This document shows, in pieces, positions 41,381 through 43,322 of a DNA stretch of 64,000 nt. The stretch comes from Enchytraeus crypticus (lineage: Eukaryota; Annelida; Clitellata; Enchytraeida; Enchytraeidae). The DNA is taken from positions 566,001-630,000 of the forward strand of contig CAJHZI010000184.1 of the NCBI GenBank assembly GCA_905160935.1, in the 5' to 3' direction. Numbering within the stretch: position 1 is the stretch's first letter; each line of letters starts with the position of its first letter. Under the pieces are notes generated by a model. It was given only the letters and a program-made list of their open reading frames with translations, searched no databases and was not told the DNA's origin. Made by a program: the position numbers and the translations under genes.

Positions 41381-43322
41381 AGAGAGAGAGGAAAAATAGG
41401 AGAGAGAGAAAAAGAGAGAGAGAGAGATTGAGAAAGAGAAAGAAAGATGGAATAAAATAGAAAGAGAGAATTATAAAAAAAATTATAACAACAGGGCAAG
41501 AGAAACTTAATAGAACGATAACCAGAGACTGAGAGAGAAAAAAGAATATTTTAGCAATATATTCTGGTTAACGTTAACGAGAATTAACGTTATAACGAGA
41601 TTTCTATTAATTACTCTTCAAAGGTTCGATGAAATTAAAAGCTCGATAGCCTACTCTTATATTATCTTAATTAGTGCAAACAGCACAACAGCAGTCTGCG
41701 TCAGTCAATTGGTCATCTAATATTTAAGTTAACCCGTTAGTTCCTAGCGTACCCAAAATGGGGACGGCAATAATAGACCTGCGATAATAAACCCGCCCAA
41801 GTAAGAATCTTTTCTAGAAAGATCACTAACGGATTGCGAATAATAGCAAGATTTAGAAGAATCAGTATAGGCTTCGAACTTTGATCGGATATGCGGTAAT
41901 GAGACAGAGACATTGAGCCGTTGAGACACTATGTCTGGGCATAGAGACATTGAGACAGTGAGAGATTGAGATATTGGGACACTGAGAAATTGAAACATTT
42001 TGACATAGGGAGACTGTACTATTGAGAAATTATGGCAGTGAGCCATTGAGACACTGAATCACTAAGACATTGAAACATTGTAATTATTTCTTGACTATCT
42101 AGTATGGTGCCGCTCACAAAGATGTCTTAAAAAGCAGTGAAAACTTAACCATACTCAAACAATCTACACGCGTTCAGCTAAGATTATGAGTATTAAGCAG
42201 TGAAAACAGAGCAGTGAAAACTTCAACTTATTCAAAAAATCTACAAGCGTTCTGCTAGGAGTCTTATAACTAATCATGCTGGTACATACGGGTGCCCCGT
42301 GAACGACTAATCTCATTGACTACCTCGGTCATAAAATCATCAACAGGTGTCCGTACAGCCTAAAGCCTCAGACGAGGTGTGACTATAGCAATCTAAGTAA
42401 ATCCATCTTGCTGCGACCTGTAGAAAACGAGCACCTTATGCAATGGAAGTTTTCATAGCTTAAGGAGTGCAACAAGAAGTGCAACAGACATGCTAGAATC
42501 AAGTGAAACGCAGAATCGTTTAGGTTTTGAAAGTGTAATGAAAGCCTTGAGGAATACTTGCTAAATACTGGCGTAGCTTTAGTAACGTGTTACATCTGTG
42601 GGAATATTTGCCGCCTTCTCATGGAATCAGCCTCATACAATTAATATTAAGAACATTTTATGCTCTATTGCTGATATTTAATACAGTATTATATTGAACA
42701 TTATTTTATGGCCTTGTATTTTATAGAAATATACAGTTGTATATTCCGTTGTTTCAATGTATTGCTTTTTATTGACTTTAACTGCATTGTGCTGCATATC
42801 TCAATAAATTGCGTTATCATTTCTTCTTTCGTTTGTACTGCATTGCTTGTATTTGATCATATTGAGTGTACTATGGCGTATTGAGCATTTCATAATATCC
42901 GAACCCTTGCTATCGAACACACTTTTATATTAATGAGTCTATTCTAATTTCGGGTTATTTCCAGTTGAGTGTTTCCAAAACAGGAGTAATGCGAAATGTG
43001 AATCCAACATGAGTGTTCTAATTTATTGCAAGTGAAAAACAATAATTTCATATCATACACTAATAAACTTACCCGTCTCTCCGCGTCCAACATTATCTCC
43101 ATTCTCAGTTTCAGGTAGATTGCCGTTTCCTTCTTCTCTCGGTCGCACAGGTTTTCCCCCATTTTGAGGAAATAACGGATTATTATTTACTAGAGATAGA
43201 TCCAATCCCTTATCACCCCTTTGTGCACTTCCAGCAGGTTGGGTTTGGCATACTACGGAGTGAAGCGTTAAAATACATGAAGCTACAGCAGCGTTGCAGA
43301 GGATACTAATTAAAAACCCCAT
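555..43322 (-). CDS. Secreted M12B (ADAM/ADAMTS-like) metalloprotease with a tail of six-cysteine modules; 27 exons joined, 3' end outside window
   Basis: I joined 27 exons on the minus strand by splice sites and reading phase; they give 1178 codons plus one base and remain open at the left edge of the window. Domain order by residue: signal peptide about 1-25; prodomain to about 252, ending at basic sites RRRR (235-238) and RRKR (249-252); catalytic domain about 253-540 with HELGHNLGCGHD (477-488), catalytic Glu478 and Met-turn Met502; ADAMTS-type cysteine-rich region with WCITGDCV; then at least eleven modules of pattern C-x(6-8)-C-x(8-11)-C-x(5-8)-CC-x2-C. The family are secreted zinc endopeptidases acting on extracellular matrix or cell-surface proteins; the substrate here is unknown. 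No thrombospondin type 1 motif (WSxW) was found, so it is not a standard ADAMTS. The modules resemble PLAC or ShKT domains, and the CC-x2-C ending fits PLAC better. No transmembrane segment was seen in the part present. Confidence 0.9.
832..1008. repeat. 24-bp tandem repeat
   Basis: About eight units of CATGACTTGTTCAATACAAT plus CTA-type spacer; intronic, between exons 26 and 27. Confidence 0.85.
1153..1266 (-). CDS. Protease exon 26: Ser/Thr linker, two possible donors
   Basis: Acceptor CAACCTAG; open frame [16 protein letters not shown] and onward, no cysteine. Two donors both leave phase 1: G|GTAAGA (end 1180, 87 nt) and CTCG|GTGAGT (end 1153, 114 nt). The acceptor is less certain than those of the module exons. 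Confidence 0.55.
1449..1559 (-). CDS. Protease exon 25: six-cysteine module 10
   Basis: 111 nt, phase 1-1, acceptor TGCTAATAG, donor GTTG|GTAAGT. Core: [21 protein letters not shown]. The first loop is two residues shorter than in modules 3-7. Confidence 0.9.
2165..2255. repeat. TCG/TCA trinucleotide tract
   Basis: GTCGTCGTC drifting into (TCA)n. Its Ser-rich or Val/Ile-rich translations are artefacts. Confidence 0.85.
2549..2599 (-). CDS. Protease exon 24: Thr-rich linker
   Basis: A 51-nt exon, phase 1-1, acceptor CACTGAAG, donor ACAG|GTTTGA. It encodes [16 protein letters not shown], a mucin-like spacer without cysteine. Being symmetric, it could be skipped without a frameshift. Confidence 0.72.
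3360..3575 (-). mobile_element. Diverged SINE E-like sequence
   Basis: GAATGTCTCAGTGGCTCAGTG at the minus-strand head, AACTTGAAGTTTTAAATGGA and CTCGGACATTCACC match SINE E in order, but the middle is altered. Confidence 0.5.
3600..3740 (-). mobile_element. 3' tail of the CR1/L2-like LINE
   Basis: Matches 16605-16745: a poly(TAA)-like stretch, TTTAAAGTCCGTTTCCTCA, GATGATGTCAGGGACGTCCC and the following 60 nt. It lies close after the exon 23 donor. Confidence 0.8.
3749..3862 (-). CDS. Protease exon 23: six-cysteine module 9
   Basis: 114 nt, phase 1-1, acceptor TTGAATTAG, donor GCAG|GTTAAT. Core: [22 protein letters not shown]. The acceptor has almost no pyrimidine tract and lies in the left arm of a long palindrome (3860-4198). 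An old LINE tail begins about a dozen bases past the donor. Confidence 0.85.
3860..4198. repeat. Long palindrome overlapping the exon 23 acceptor
   Basis: Two nearly perfect inverted arms of about 165 bp (3860-4024 and 4034-4198), centre near 4029; mismatches are mainly in the outer half. Composition is rich in TCAAT/ATTGA units. The outer end of the left arm is the exon 23 acceptor (TTGAATTAG) and its first bases. The protease pre-mRNA can therefore form a long hairpin here. Confidence 0.9.
4446..4568 (-). CDS. Protease exon 22: six-cysteine module 8
   Basis: 123 nt, phase 1-1, donor CCAG|GTCTGA. The acceptor is TTTGCTAG|GTATTAG; the nearer TATTAG gives the wrong frame and a stop. Core: [20 protein letters not shown]; the first cysteine loop is shortened and lacks GD. 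Confidence 0.87.
5058..5294 (-). CDS. Protease exon 21: six-cysteine module 7 plus Ser/Thr-rich linker
   Basis: The largest module exon, 237 nt, phase 1-1, acceptor TGCTAAAG, donor ACTG|GTTTGT. Core: [22 protein letters not shown]. It is followed by about 45 residues rich in Ser and Thr without cysteine, mucin-like and probably O-glycosylated. Confidence 0.9.
5353..5635 (+). repeat. Dispersed repeat B with (GATGAT)n tail
   Basis: GTGTTGTGTCTGGGTTGTTTG, GACCAACCGGTGAC, GTGAGCGCCTAGGCTCCAGA, then TATCCTGACCCTAGTTAAAT, GGGATTCAAGGGAAGATGAT. A tail of GATGAT units is shared by all copies, as in some SINEs; no clear A/B box was seen. Confidence 0.75.
5690..6110 (+). mobile_element. C-terminal fragment and tail of a second CR1/L2-like LINE
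   Basis: The plus strand reads [20 protein letters not shown] and onward, matching the conserved end (RSFQHAAPxIWNSLP) of such LINE proteins, then a 3' UTR. The same end is found at 56200-56575 on the minus strand. Confidence 0.75.
6310..6426. repeat. 20-bp tandem repeat beside the 44-bp array
   Basis: Five to six units of AACAGAGATTTGGTACATAG. The unit resembles the first half of the 44-bp unit, so it is probably the older repeat from which the longer one grew. Confidence 0.8.
6424..6735 (-). repeat. 44-bp minisatellite overlapping the end of exon 20
   Basis: About seven units of AACAGAGAGAGATTTGATAC plus CAAGAACTCCTGTGTAGAAG and TAAG, 42-44 bp each. On the minus strand each carries CTTG|GTATCA, the proposed exon 20 donor. 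The unit is open in all three frames on the minus strand. Confidence 0.88.
6706..6825 (-). CDS. Protease exon 20: six-cysteine module 6, donor inside a minisatellite
   Basis: Acceptor GACATTAG, phase 1-1 if the first CTTG|GTATCA is used as donor (end 6706). Core: [23 protein letters not shown]; the usual Asp is Asn here. The exon end lies in the first unit of a 44-bp tandem array (to about 6424), so CTTGGTATCA recurs downstream and the true donor may be any copy. 44 is not a multiple of three, so the phase depends on the copy used. Confidence 0.8.
7045..7315 (+). mobile_element. SINE D (tRNA-derived) copy
   Basis: Contains GTTCGCCTCGAATGTAAGTG, a GGGTTCAAAGCCC B box, GATGGATATCCCCTTG and a tail with GGTCATGACACCACTATAGA ending in (TTA)n. 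Shared with 53905-54130 and, inverted, 19383-19525. Confidence 0.75.
7360..7470. repeat. (CT)n-rich microsatellite
   Basis: Imperfect CTCTCT tract with TTTC interruptions. Confidence 0.85.
7867..8748 (+). pseudogene. 5'-truncated LINE ORF with restriction-like endonuclease domain
   Basis: An open frame from just after a (TAA)n tract to TAG at 8748. It has [17 protein letters not shown] (the C-x-C-H-C knuckle), then [15 protein letters not shown] and KLDKYRDL. These are the PD...D...K-x3-Y signature of the restriction-like endonuclease at the C-terminus of R2/R4/NeSL-type LINE proteins. The reverse transcriptase part is missing, so this is a 5'-truncated copy. The frame is undamaged over 290 codons, so insertion was recent. 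The clade could not be settled by eye. Confidence 0.85.
7867..8865 (+). mobile_element. RLE-type non-LTR retrotransposon, 3' part with tail
   Basis: It comprises the endonuclease ORF end, a short 3' UTR (GCCGGGCGGCGATTCAGCAC and following) ending TTTACACCGGGGT, an A-run, and a (TAA)n tail to 8865. It sits in the intron after protease exon 19, in antisense orientation to the protease. The upstream flank is also (TAA)n (7843-7866). The tail recurs at 31346-31461 and 50600-50710. Confidence 0.85.
8861..8922. repeat. Short palindrome made of LINE tail sequence
   Basis: AATACTTACCTAGGGTTCTT and TTTACACC are followed, after GGGGTG, by an inverted copy ending GAGGTAAGTATT. GGTTCTTTACACCGGGG is the end of the RLE LINE, so a second LINE end is joined head-to-head to the first. 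Confidence 0.75.
9036..9152 (-). CDS. Protease exon 19: six-cysteine module 5
   Basis: 117 nt, phase 1-1, acceptor TTGTGTAG, donor CCAG|GTAGGT. Core: [22 protein letters not shown]. The RLE-type LINE copy (7867-8865) lies in the following intron. Confidence 0.92.
9410..9590. repeat. Degenerate ATCAATCC tandem tract
   Basis: Irregular CCATCAATCAATC units; intronic, beside exon 18. Confidence 0.75.
9668..9784 (-). CDS. Protease exon 18: six-cysteine module 4
   Basis: 117 nt, phase 1-1, acceptor TTTGTAAG, donor GTGG|GTGCGT. Core: [22 protein letters not shown]. It is GC-richer than the neighbouring exons. Confidence 0.9.
9838..10098 (+). repeat. Dispersed repeat B copy
   Basis: Near full-length match to 5353-5635 with a deletion in the middle and a 10-unit GATGAT-type tail. 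Confidence 0.78.
10467..10650 (-). mobile_element. SINE E (tRNA-derived) copy
   Basis: On the minus strand: TAGCGTAGGGGTAACG (A box-like), GAGTTCGAATCCCAG (B box), CTCGGACATTCACTGGACTG and a tail to TTTAAACATGTGG. Copies at 51950-52120 and 56786-57005 match it. Confidence 0.75.
10685..10728 (+). repeat. Dispersed repeat B, tail end only
   Basis: CCGACCCTAGCAAAACTGGG and AAGGGAAGATGATGATG match the end of repeat B. Confidence 0.6.
10789..10908 (-). CDS. Protease exon 17: six-cysteine module 3
   Basis: 120 nt, phase 1-1, acceptor GTGGCAG, donor ACAG|GTATCT. Core: [21 protein letters not shown], followed by a linker with an NIT glycosylation motif. Confidence 0.92.
11276..11595. repeat. Long (TA)n-rich tract
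   Basis: (TATA)n with CATG and ATGC interruptions. Open frames of Ile/Tyr repeats here are artefacts. Confidence 0.9.
12170..12226. repeat. (GA)n microsatellite beside exon 16
   Basis: About 22 GA units, starting within 10-20 nt of the exon 16 donor. Confidence 0.9.
12234..12350 (-). CDS. Protease exon 16: six-cysteine module 2
   Basis: 117 nt, phase 1-1, acceptor TTAAACAG, donor TCAA|GTTAGT. Core: [11 protein letters not shown], then GCYND and LCCDRC. A (GA)n microsatellite sits directly past the donor in the intron (12170-12214). Confidence 0.9.
12955..13095. repeat. 29-bp tandem repeat
   Basis: About four and a half units of AGGATTAGGCTACAAAGCTA plus GTAACCCAC. Confidence 0.85.
13213..13362 (+). 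mobile_element. SINE A (tRNA-derived) copy
   Basis: Body: ACTCGACCGCGGATCAGTAT, B box GGTTCAAATCCTGG, CACTGACATCGCTTTCGAGT-like tail region, ending CTTAGCTTTACCAGC. The A box is degenerate here and the head is partly duplicated. Confidence 0.75.
13397..13549 (-). CDS. Protease exon 15: six-cysteine module 1
   Basis: 153 nt, phase 1-1, acceptor ACTCAG, donor CCTG|GTTAGT. It starts [12 protein letters not shown], keeps C-Y in the middle and ends VDDCCASC. The first loop is longer than in the other modules, so this is the most divergent member. A short Asn-rich linker follows. Confidence 0.88.
13590..13690 (-). repeat. Dispersed repeat B, tail end only
   Basis: CATCATCTTCCCTTTAAACC, CAGTTTAACTAGGGTCAGAA and CGAATAGACC match the terminal part of repeat B. 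Confidence 0.6.
13929..14080 (+). mobile_element. SINE A (tRNA-derived) copy with hairpin head
   Basis: A box TGGCGAAGTCGG (fits TRGCNNAGYNGG) and B box GGTTCAAATC stand about 40 nt apart. The head is preceded by an inverted copy of the A-box region (TTACCGACTTC...), so the 5' end can fold on itself. Confidence 0.8.
14147..14198 (-). CDS. Protease exon 14: end of ADAMTS-type cysteine-rich region
   Basis: A 52-nt exon, acceptor ATTGTAG, donor AAAG|GTTGGA, phase 0 to 1. [17 protein letters not shown] matches the conserved WC-x-x-G-x-C-V motif that in ADAMTS proteins precedes the first thrombospondin repeat. Here a six-cysteine module follows instead. The donor is not optimal but the phase to exon 15 is exact. 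Confidence 0.85.
15085..15204 (-). CDS. Protease exon 13: ADAMTS-type cysteine-rich region
   Basis: Acceptor TTTGTTAG, donor GCG|GTTAGT, exactly 40 codons. The spacing of [16 protein letters not shown] and GTTCGNQA matches C-x-x-L/M-x-C...C...D/G-G-T-x-C-G of the ADAMTS cysteine-rich domain. The matching WC-x-x-G-x-C-V follows in exon 14. Confidence 0.88.
16259..16391 (-). CDS. Protease exon 12: domain following the catalytic core
   Basis: Acceptor GTGGCAG, donor GGT|GTCAGT, 133 nt, phase 2 to 0. [10 protein letters not shown], then [16 protein letters not shown] and FGYGSYYC resemble the C-L-x(n)-L-P-G-x-x-Y-x-x-x-x-Q-C-x-x-x-F-G pattern at the start of the ADAMTS disintegrin-like/cysteine-rich domain. 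A G|GTGTCA donor also leaves an open frame but loses the cysteine pattern of exon 13. Confidence 0.85.
16605..17660 (-). mobile_element. CR1/L2-like LINE, 5'-truncated, with 3' tail
   Basis: The minus strand encodes [14 protein letters not shown] (reverse transcriptase catalytic box), then [45 protein letters not shown] and [11 protein letters not shown], the usual order at the C-terminal half of CR1/L2-type proteins. The frame shifts near 17085 and goes on as [20 protein letters not shown]. The 3' UTR runs to about 16605, ending near TTAAACCTTTATT. Its tail also occurs at 3600-3740 and 45700-45895. Confidence 0.85.
18000..19040 (+). pseudogene. Decayed reverse transcriptase of an endonuclease-type LINE
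   Basis: [10 protein letters not shown] with [16 protein letters not shown] after a stop is the conserved F-x-D-F-x-K-A-F-D region. YADD-equivalent sequence near 18600 reads [21 protein letters not shown] basic RGKPR segment near 18870 is the usual C-terminal end. Many stops and frameshifts. Confidence 0.72.
19139..19312 (-). CDS. Protease exon 11: third zinc ligand and Met-turn
   Basis: Acceptor TTTGCAG, donor CCAAA|GTATGT, phase 2 to 2. With exon 10 it completes HELGHNLGCGHDG: His487 is the third zinc ligand and Asp488 the typical ADAM residue. YIMAA supplies the Met-turn (Met502). [14 protein letters not shown] matches the last helix of the catalytic domain (F-S-x-C-S-x-x-x-hydrophobic). 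The intron splits the zinc motif after HELGH. Confidence 0.95.
19383..19525 (-). mobile_element. SINE D 3' portion
   Basis: The reverse complement of this segment matches the 3' half of the copy at 7045-7315, including the GTCATGACACCACTATAGAA-like end next to (TTA)n. Confidence 0.65.
19800..19914. repeat. 18-bp tandem repeat
   Basis: About six units of CACAAGGTGACACTGTGA with small changes, in the intron between exons 10 and 11. Confidence 0.85.
20041..20146 (-). CDS. Protease exon 10: zinc-binding helix, first half
   Basis: Acceptor AATAACAG, donor CACAA|GTAAGT, phase 1 to 2. It encodes [10 protein letters not shown], matching the G-L-A-x-hydrophobic-x-x-x-C-S segment of ADAMs, then [11 protein letters not shown]. 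His477 and His481 are zinc ligands and Glu478 the catalytic base. The split Asn codon is completed by exon 11. Confidence 0.95.
20270..20965 (+). pseudogene. Decayed C-terminal half of a LINE reverse transcriptase
   Basis: Segments read as [25 protein letters not shown] (across frames), [20 protein letters not shown] and a final [15 protein letters not shown] end, the usual C-terminal series of such LINEs, in three frames with stops. Confidence 0.65.
20849..20912. repeat. (TA)n(GA)n microsatellite
   Basis: A (TA)16-like tract passes directly into a (GA)15-like tract. The same compound order is found at 33711-33845. Confidence 0.9.
20966..21185 (-). repeat. Dispersed repeat B copy
   Basis: Reverse complement of the family from the head to TTCGTATTCCGACCC. 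It is joined to the LINE remnant at 20270-20965. Confidence 0.7.
21619..21656 (-). CDS. Protease exon 9: 38-nt micro-exon
   Basis: Exon 8 ends in phase 2 and exon 10 must begin in phase 1, so a linking exon is required. This 38-nt segment has an acceptor (GATGTTACAG) and a donor (CAG|GTTTTA), the right phase at both ends and no stop. It adds [13 protein letters not shown] between LIT and GLAIIRG, where other M12B proteases have a short variable loop. The donor is weak, so confidence is lower than for its neighbours. Confidence 0.72.
22463..22617 (-). CDS. Protease exon 8: catalytic domain
   Basis: Acceptor TTGCAG, donor ACCAG|GTCTGC, 155 nt, phase 0 to 2. It ends [13 protein letters not shown], matching the conserved H-D-x-A-x-L-(I/L)-T segment of M12B proteases, which lies just before the calcium/substrate loop supplied by exon 9. 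Confidence 0.9.
22677..22812. repeat. (ACT)n and (TAA)n microsatellites
   Basis: ACT and ACA trinucleotide runs followed by (TAA)n, beside exon 8. Confidence 0.9.
22815..23100 (-). pseudogene. Small LINE reverse transcriptase C-terminal remnant
   Basis: The minus strand contains [23 protein letters not shown] and EELLLNRV, the same series as at 20270-20965, interrupted by stops. Confidence 0.55.
23569..23646. repeat. 11-bp tandem repeat
   Basis: Seven units of TGATGAATTAC, one with a substitution. Confidence 0.85.
23716..23793 (-). CDS. Protease exon 7: catalytic domain
   Basis: A 26-codon exon with ATGCAG acceptor and ATT|GTAAGT donor, phase 0 at both ends. It encodes [16 protein letters not shown] and then RLIGFLIVI, the central strand of the reprolysin fold. 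Confidence 0.88.
24388..24428. repeat. 18-bp-arm hairpin
   Basis: ATAGCTGTCTTTATAGCC, four bases, then GGCTATGAAGACAGCTAT. Intronic; function unknown. Confidence 0.7.
25029..25122 (-). CDS. Protease exon 6: catalytic domain
   Basis: The acceptor TTTTAG|ATGG (not the nearer TTTCAG) completes the split Lys codon and gives [16 protein letters not shown]. The end, [15 protein letters not shown], matches the helix that precedes the Y-x-D/S segment in M12B proteases. Donor GGT|GTTAGT, phase 2 to 0; the G|GTGTTA option would put a stop in exon 7. Confidence 0.85.
25196..25330 (-). mobile_element. SINE A copy
   Basis: Full-length minus-strand copy from GGAACCAGTGGCGAAGTCGG to CTTAGCTTAAG. B box GGTTCAAATCCTGG intact. 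Confidence 0.8.
25842..25986 (-). CDS. Protease exon 5: start of catalytic domain
   Basis: Acceptor GCTTCAG, donor AAA|GTAGGT, 145 nt, phase 1 to 2. It ends with [16 protein letters not shown], the first beta-strand of the M12B catalytic fold, whose usual form is an E-L-hydrophobic-V-x-D segment. A later CTGTACCT was rejected as donor because the phase then fails to meet exon 6. Confidence 0.88.
26253..26451 (-). CDS. Protease exon 4: end of prodomain with furin-type cleavage sites
   Basis: Acceptor TTCGCAG, 199 nt, phase 0 to 1, donor G|GTAATA. It encodes [15 protein letters not shown], matching the end of the reprolysin prodomain, then two basic clusters: RRRR at residues 235-238 and RRKR at 249-252 followed by Asp. 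RRKR fits the R-x-K/R-R proprotein convertase consensus and probably marks the mature N-terminus. Confidence 0.9.
26460..29070. other. AT-rich intron between exons 3 and 4
   Basis: Apart from AATTAATT-type self-complementary stretches (27215-27300), the hairpin at 27847 and a short (TC)n at 28827-28855, I recognise nothing here. Confidence 0.6.
27847..27893. repeat. Hairpin with TTGGAGTTATTATTATTAA arms
   Basis: Inverted arms around TTTATTA in an AT-rich intron between exons 3 and 4. Confidence 0.65.
29072..29164 (-). CDS. Protease exon 3: prodomain
   Basis: Acceptor TTTGCAG, donor TAT|GTAAGT, exactly 31 codons in phase 0. The peptide begins [20 protein letters not shown] and continues the M12B prodomain, which ADAM prodomains carry just before the GxFYIG-type segment found in exon 4. 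Confidence 0.88.
29285..29460 (+). repeat. Dispersed repeat F
   Basis: ACCATGGAGAGGAAGGAGGA, AACAAGCATCTGTGCTTCCT and GTCGTTATGTTATGTTG are shared with 40150-40260. Class unknown. Confidence 0.6.
29700..29805. repeat. (TA)n tract left of the mariner-like element
   Basis: (TATA)n with CATG interruptions; a matching tract continues at 30757-30890 on the other side of the element. Confidence 0.85.
29806..30756 (-). mobile_element. Mariner-like element, 951 bp, with long terminal inverted repeats
   Basis: Both ends read CAGGGTGAGTAAAAA inward and match as inverted repeats for about 190 bp. TA flanks each end, inside a (TA)n tract. The minus strand keeps the C-terminal part of a Tc1/mariner transposase: [15 protein letters not shown] and [15 protein letters not shown] supply the second and third acidic residues of the triad. 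A TAG stands where FQQDD is expected (about 30417) and the N-terminal half is missing, so the copy is dead. Confidence 0.85.
30036..30560 (-). pseudogene. Mariner transposase remnant
   Basis: The minus-strand frame from about 30560 runs [20 protein letters not shown], then an in-frame stop, the DDAPTHAS motif and the SLDQNPLDY motif. It shifts frame near the end (a second open frame continues at 30137-30180). The DNA-binding half is absent. Confidence 0.75.
30757..30890. repeat. (TA)n tract right of the mariner-like element
   Basis: (TA)n with ACATG interruptions. Together with 29700-29805 it was probably one tract before insertion. Confidence 0.85.
30994..31280 (-). CDS. Protease exon 2: start of prodomain
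   Basis: The acceptor is CTGCAG|AT and the donor CAG|GTGAGA; 287 nt in phase 1 to 0. It encodes an acidic, Ser/Thr-rich stretch and then a prodomain-like segment ([20 protein letters not shown]). N-glycosylation motifs NLT and NSS are present. The first 75 nt of this exon, with its acceptor and nearby intron, are duplicated in inverted orientation at 50600-50870. Confidence 0.88.
31346..31461 (+). mobile_element. Detached 3' tail of the RLE-type LINE
   Basis: About 95 nt matching the last codons and 3' UTR of the element at 7867-8865, with several substitutions (for example GTGTAG for GAGTAG). It is flanked by TAA-type repeats and lies in protease intron 1, 65 nt upstream of the exon 2 acceptor in transcript direction. 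Confidence 0.85.
32174..32330 (+). mobile_element. SINE A copy with hairpin head
   Basis: A 22-bp inverted repeat (GTCTTACCGGCTTCGCCACT ... AGTGGAGAAGTCGGTAAGAC) covers the A box. The remaining body, with B box GGTTCAAATCC, matches the other copies and ends CTTTACTAGC. Confidence 0.82.
32873..33711. mobile_element. Foldback (MITE-like) element with about 350-bp inverted arms
   Basis: Ends TGTGTTTTTTATAAC on both sides. The arms 32873-33235 and 33355-33711 are inverted copies with few mismatches and share stretches such as CGCGAATATGAGTGGGGTCA. It is flanked by (TA)n on both sides. The 120-bp loop contains an open segment rich in Glu/Asp/Ala (minus strand, about 33250-33330) of unknown origin. 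Superfamily uncertain. Confidence 0.8.
33711..33845. repeat. (TA)n(GA)n(GATA)n compound microsatellite
   Basis: TA, GA, GATA and GACAGA runs in succession, right of the foldback element. Confidence 0.9.
34321..34636 (+). repeat. Dispersed repeat B copy
   Basis: Near full-length. A short direct duplication (GTCAGAAGGGGCC) and a duplicated head (CCGTGTTCTGTCC ... CCGTGTTGTGTGC) are specific to this copy. Confidence 0.78.
34640..36450. other. Intron 1, no recognised feature
   Basis: No exon, tRNA-like or clear repeat signal beyond simple AT-rich sequence and one TAGGCCTA at about 35602. Confidence 0.5.
36455..36590 (-). mobile_element. SINE A copy, diverged head
   Basis: Minus-strand copy with mutated B box (GCGTCAAATCC). 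The head side passes into the 12-bp tandem array at 36582-36740. Confidence 0.72.
36582..36741. repeat. 12-bp tandem repeat grown from a SINE A head
   Basis: Thirteen near-identical units of GACTAAGCCACT. GCCACTG is the reverse complement of the A-box region of SINE A, whose minus-strand copy abuts the array. The array is open in frame (Gly-Leu-Val-Ser on the minus strand) only because 12 is divisible by 3. Confidence 0.88.
37020..37165. repeat. Degenerate ACATACACGCATGCATGCGT tandem repeat
   Basis: Irregular units of 28 to 56 bp built from ACATAC, GCATGCATGCG and TTCATA. Confidence 0.75.
39530..39605 (+). mobile_element. tRNA-like sequence, probably a SINE head
   Basis: GCGCTGATAGAGAGCTCGCC and GAGTTCGAGACT resemble A and B boxes, and CCTCT...AGAGG gives an anticodon-like stem. 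The acceptor stem does not close, so it is not a functional tRNA gene. Confidence 0.5.
40150..40260 (+). repeat. Dispersed repeat F copy
   Basis: ACCATGGAGAACAAGGAGGA, AACAAGCATCTCTGCTTCCT and GCCGTTATGTTACATG, matching 29360-29450. Confidence 0.6.
40437..40505 (+). mobile_element. SINE D head fragment
   Basis: ATGGCGTAACGGTTAGAGTG, TTCGCCTCGGATGCAATTGG and GGATTCAAACGC match the tRNA-like head of SINE D; the body is missing. Confidence 0.6.
41340..41450. repeat. (GA)n-rich tract
   Basis: About 18 clean GA units, then imperfect GAGAAA-type repeats. Confidence 0.88.
41455..43072. other. Intron 1 next to exon 1
   Basis: Loose repeats of GAGACATTGA-type (41895-42075) and otherwise unrecognised sequence. 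The GT-rich donor of exon 1 lies at its right end. Confidence 0.5.
43073..43322 (-). CDS. Protease exon 1: start codon, signal peptide, low-complexity N-terminus
   Basis: The ATG at 43322-43320 has A at -3 and G at +4. Residues 1-25 form a hydrophobic signal peptide (starts [20 protein letters not shown]) ending near SVVC-QT. The rest of the exon (to residue 83) is Asn/Gly/Pro-rich and looks disordered. The donor is G|GTAAGT, leaving one base, which joins AT of exon 2 to make GAT (Asp). No upstream exon is needed, but an untranslated one cannot be excluded. Confidence 0.85.
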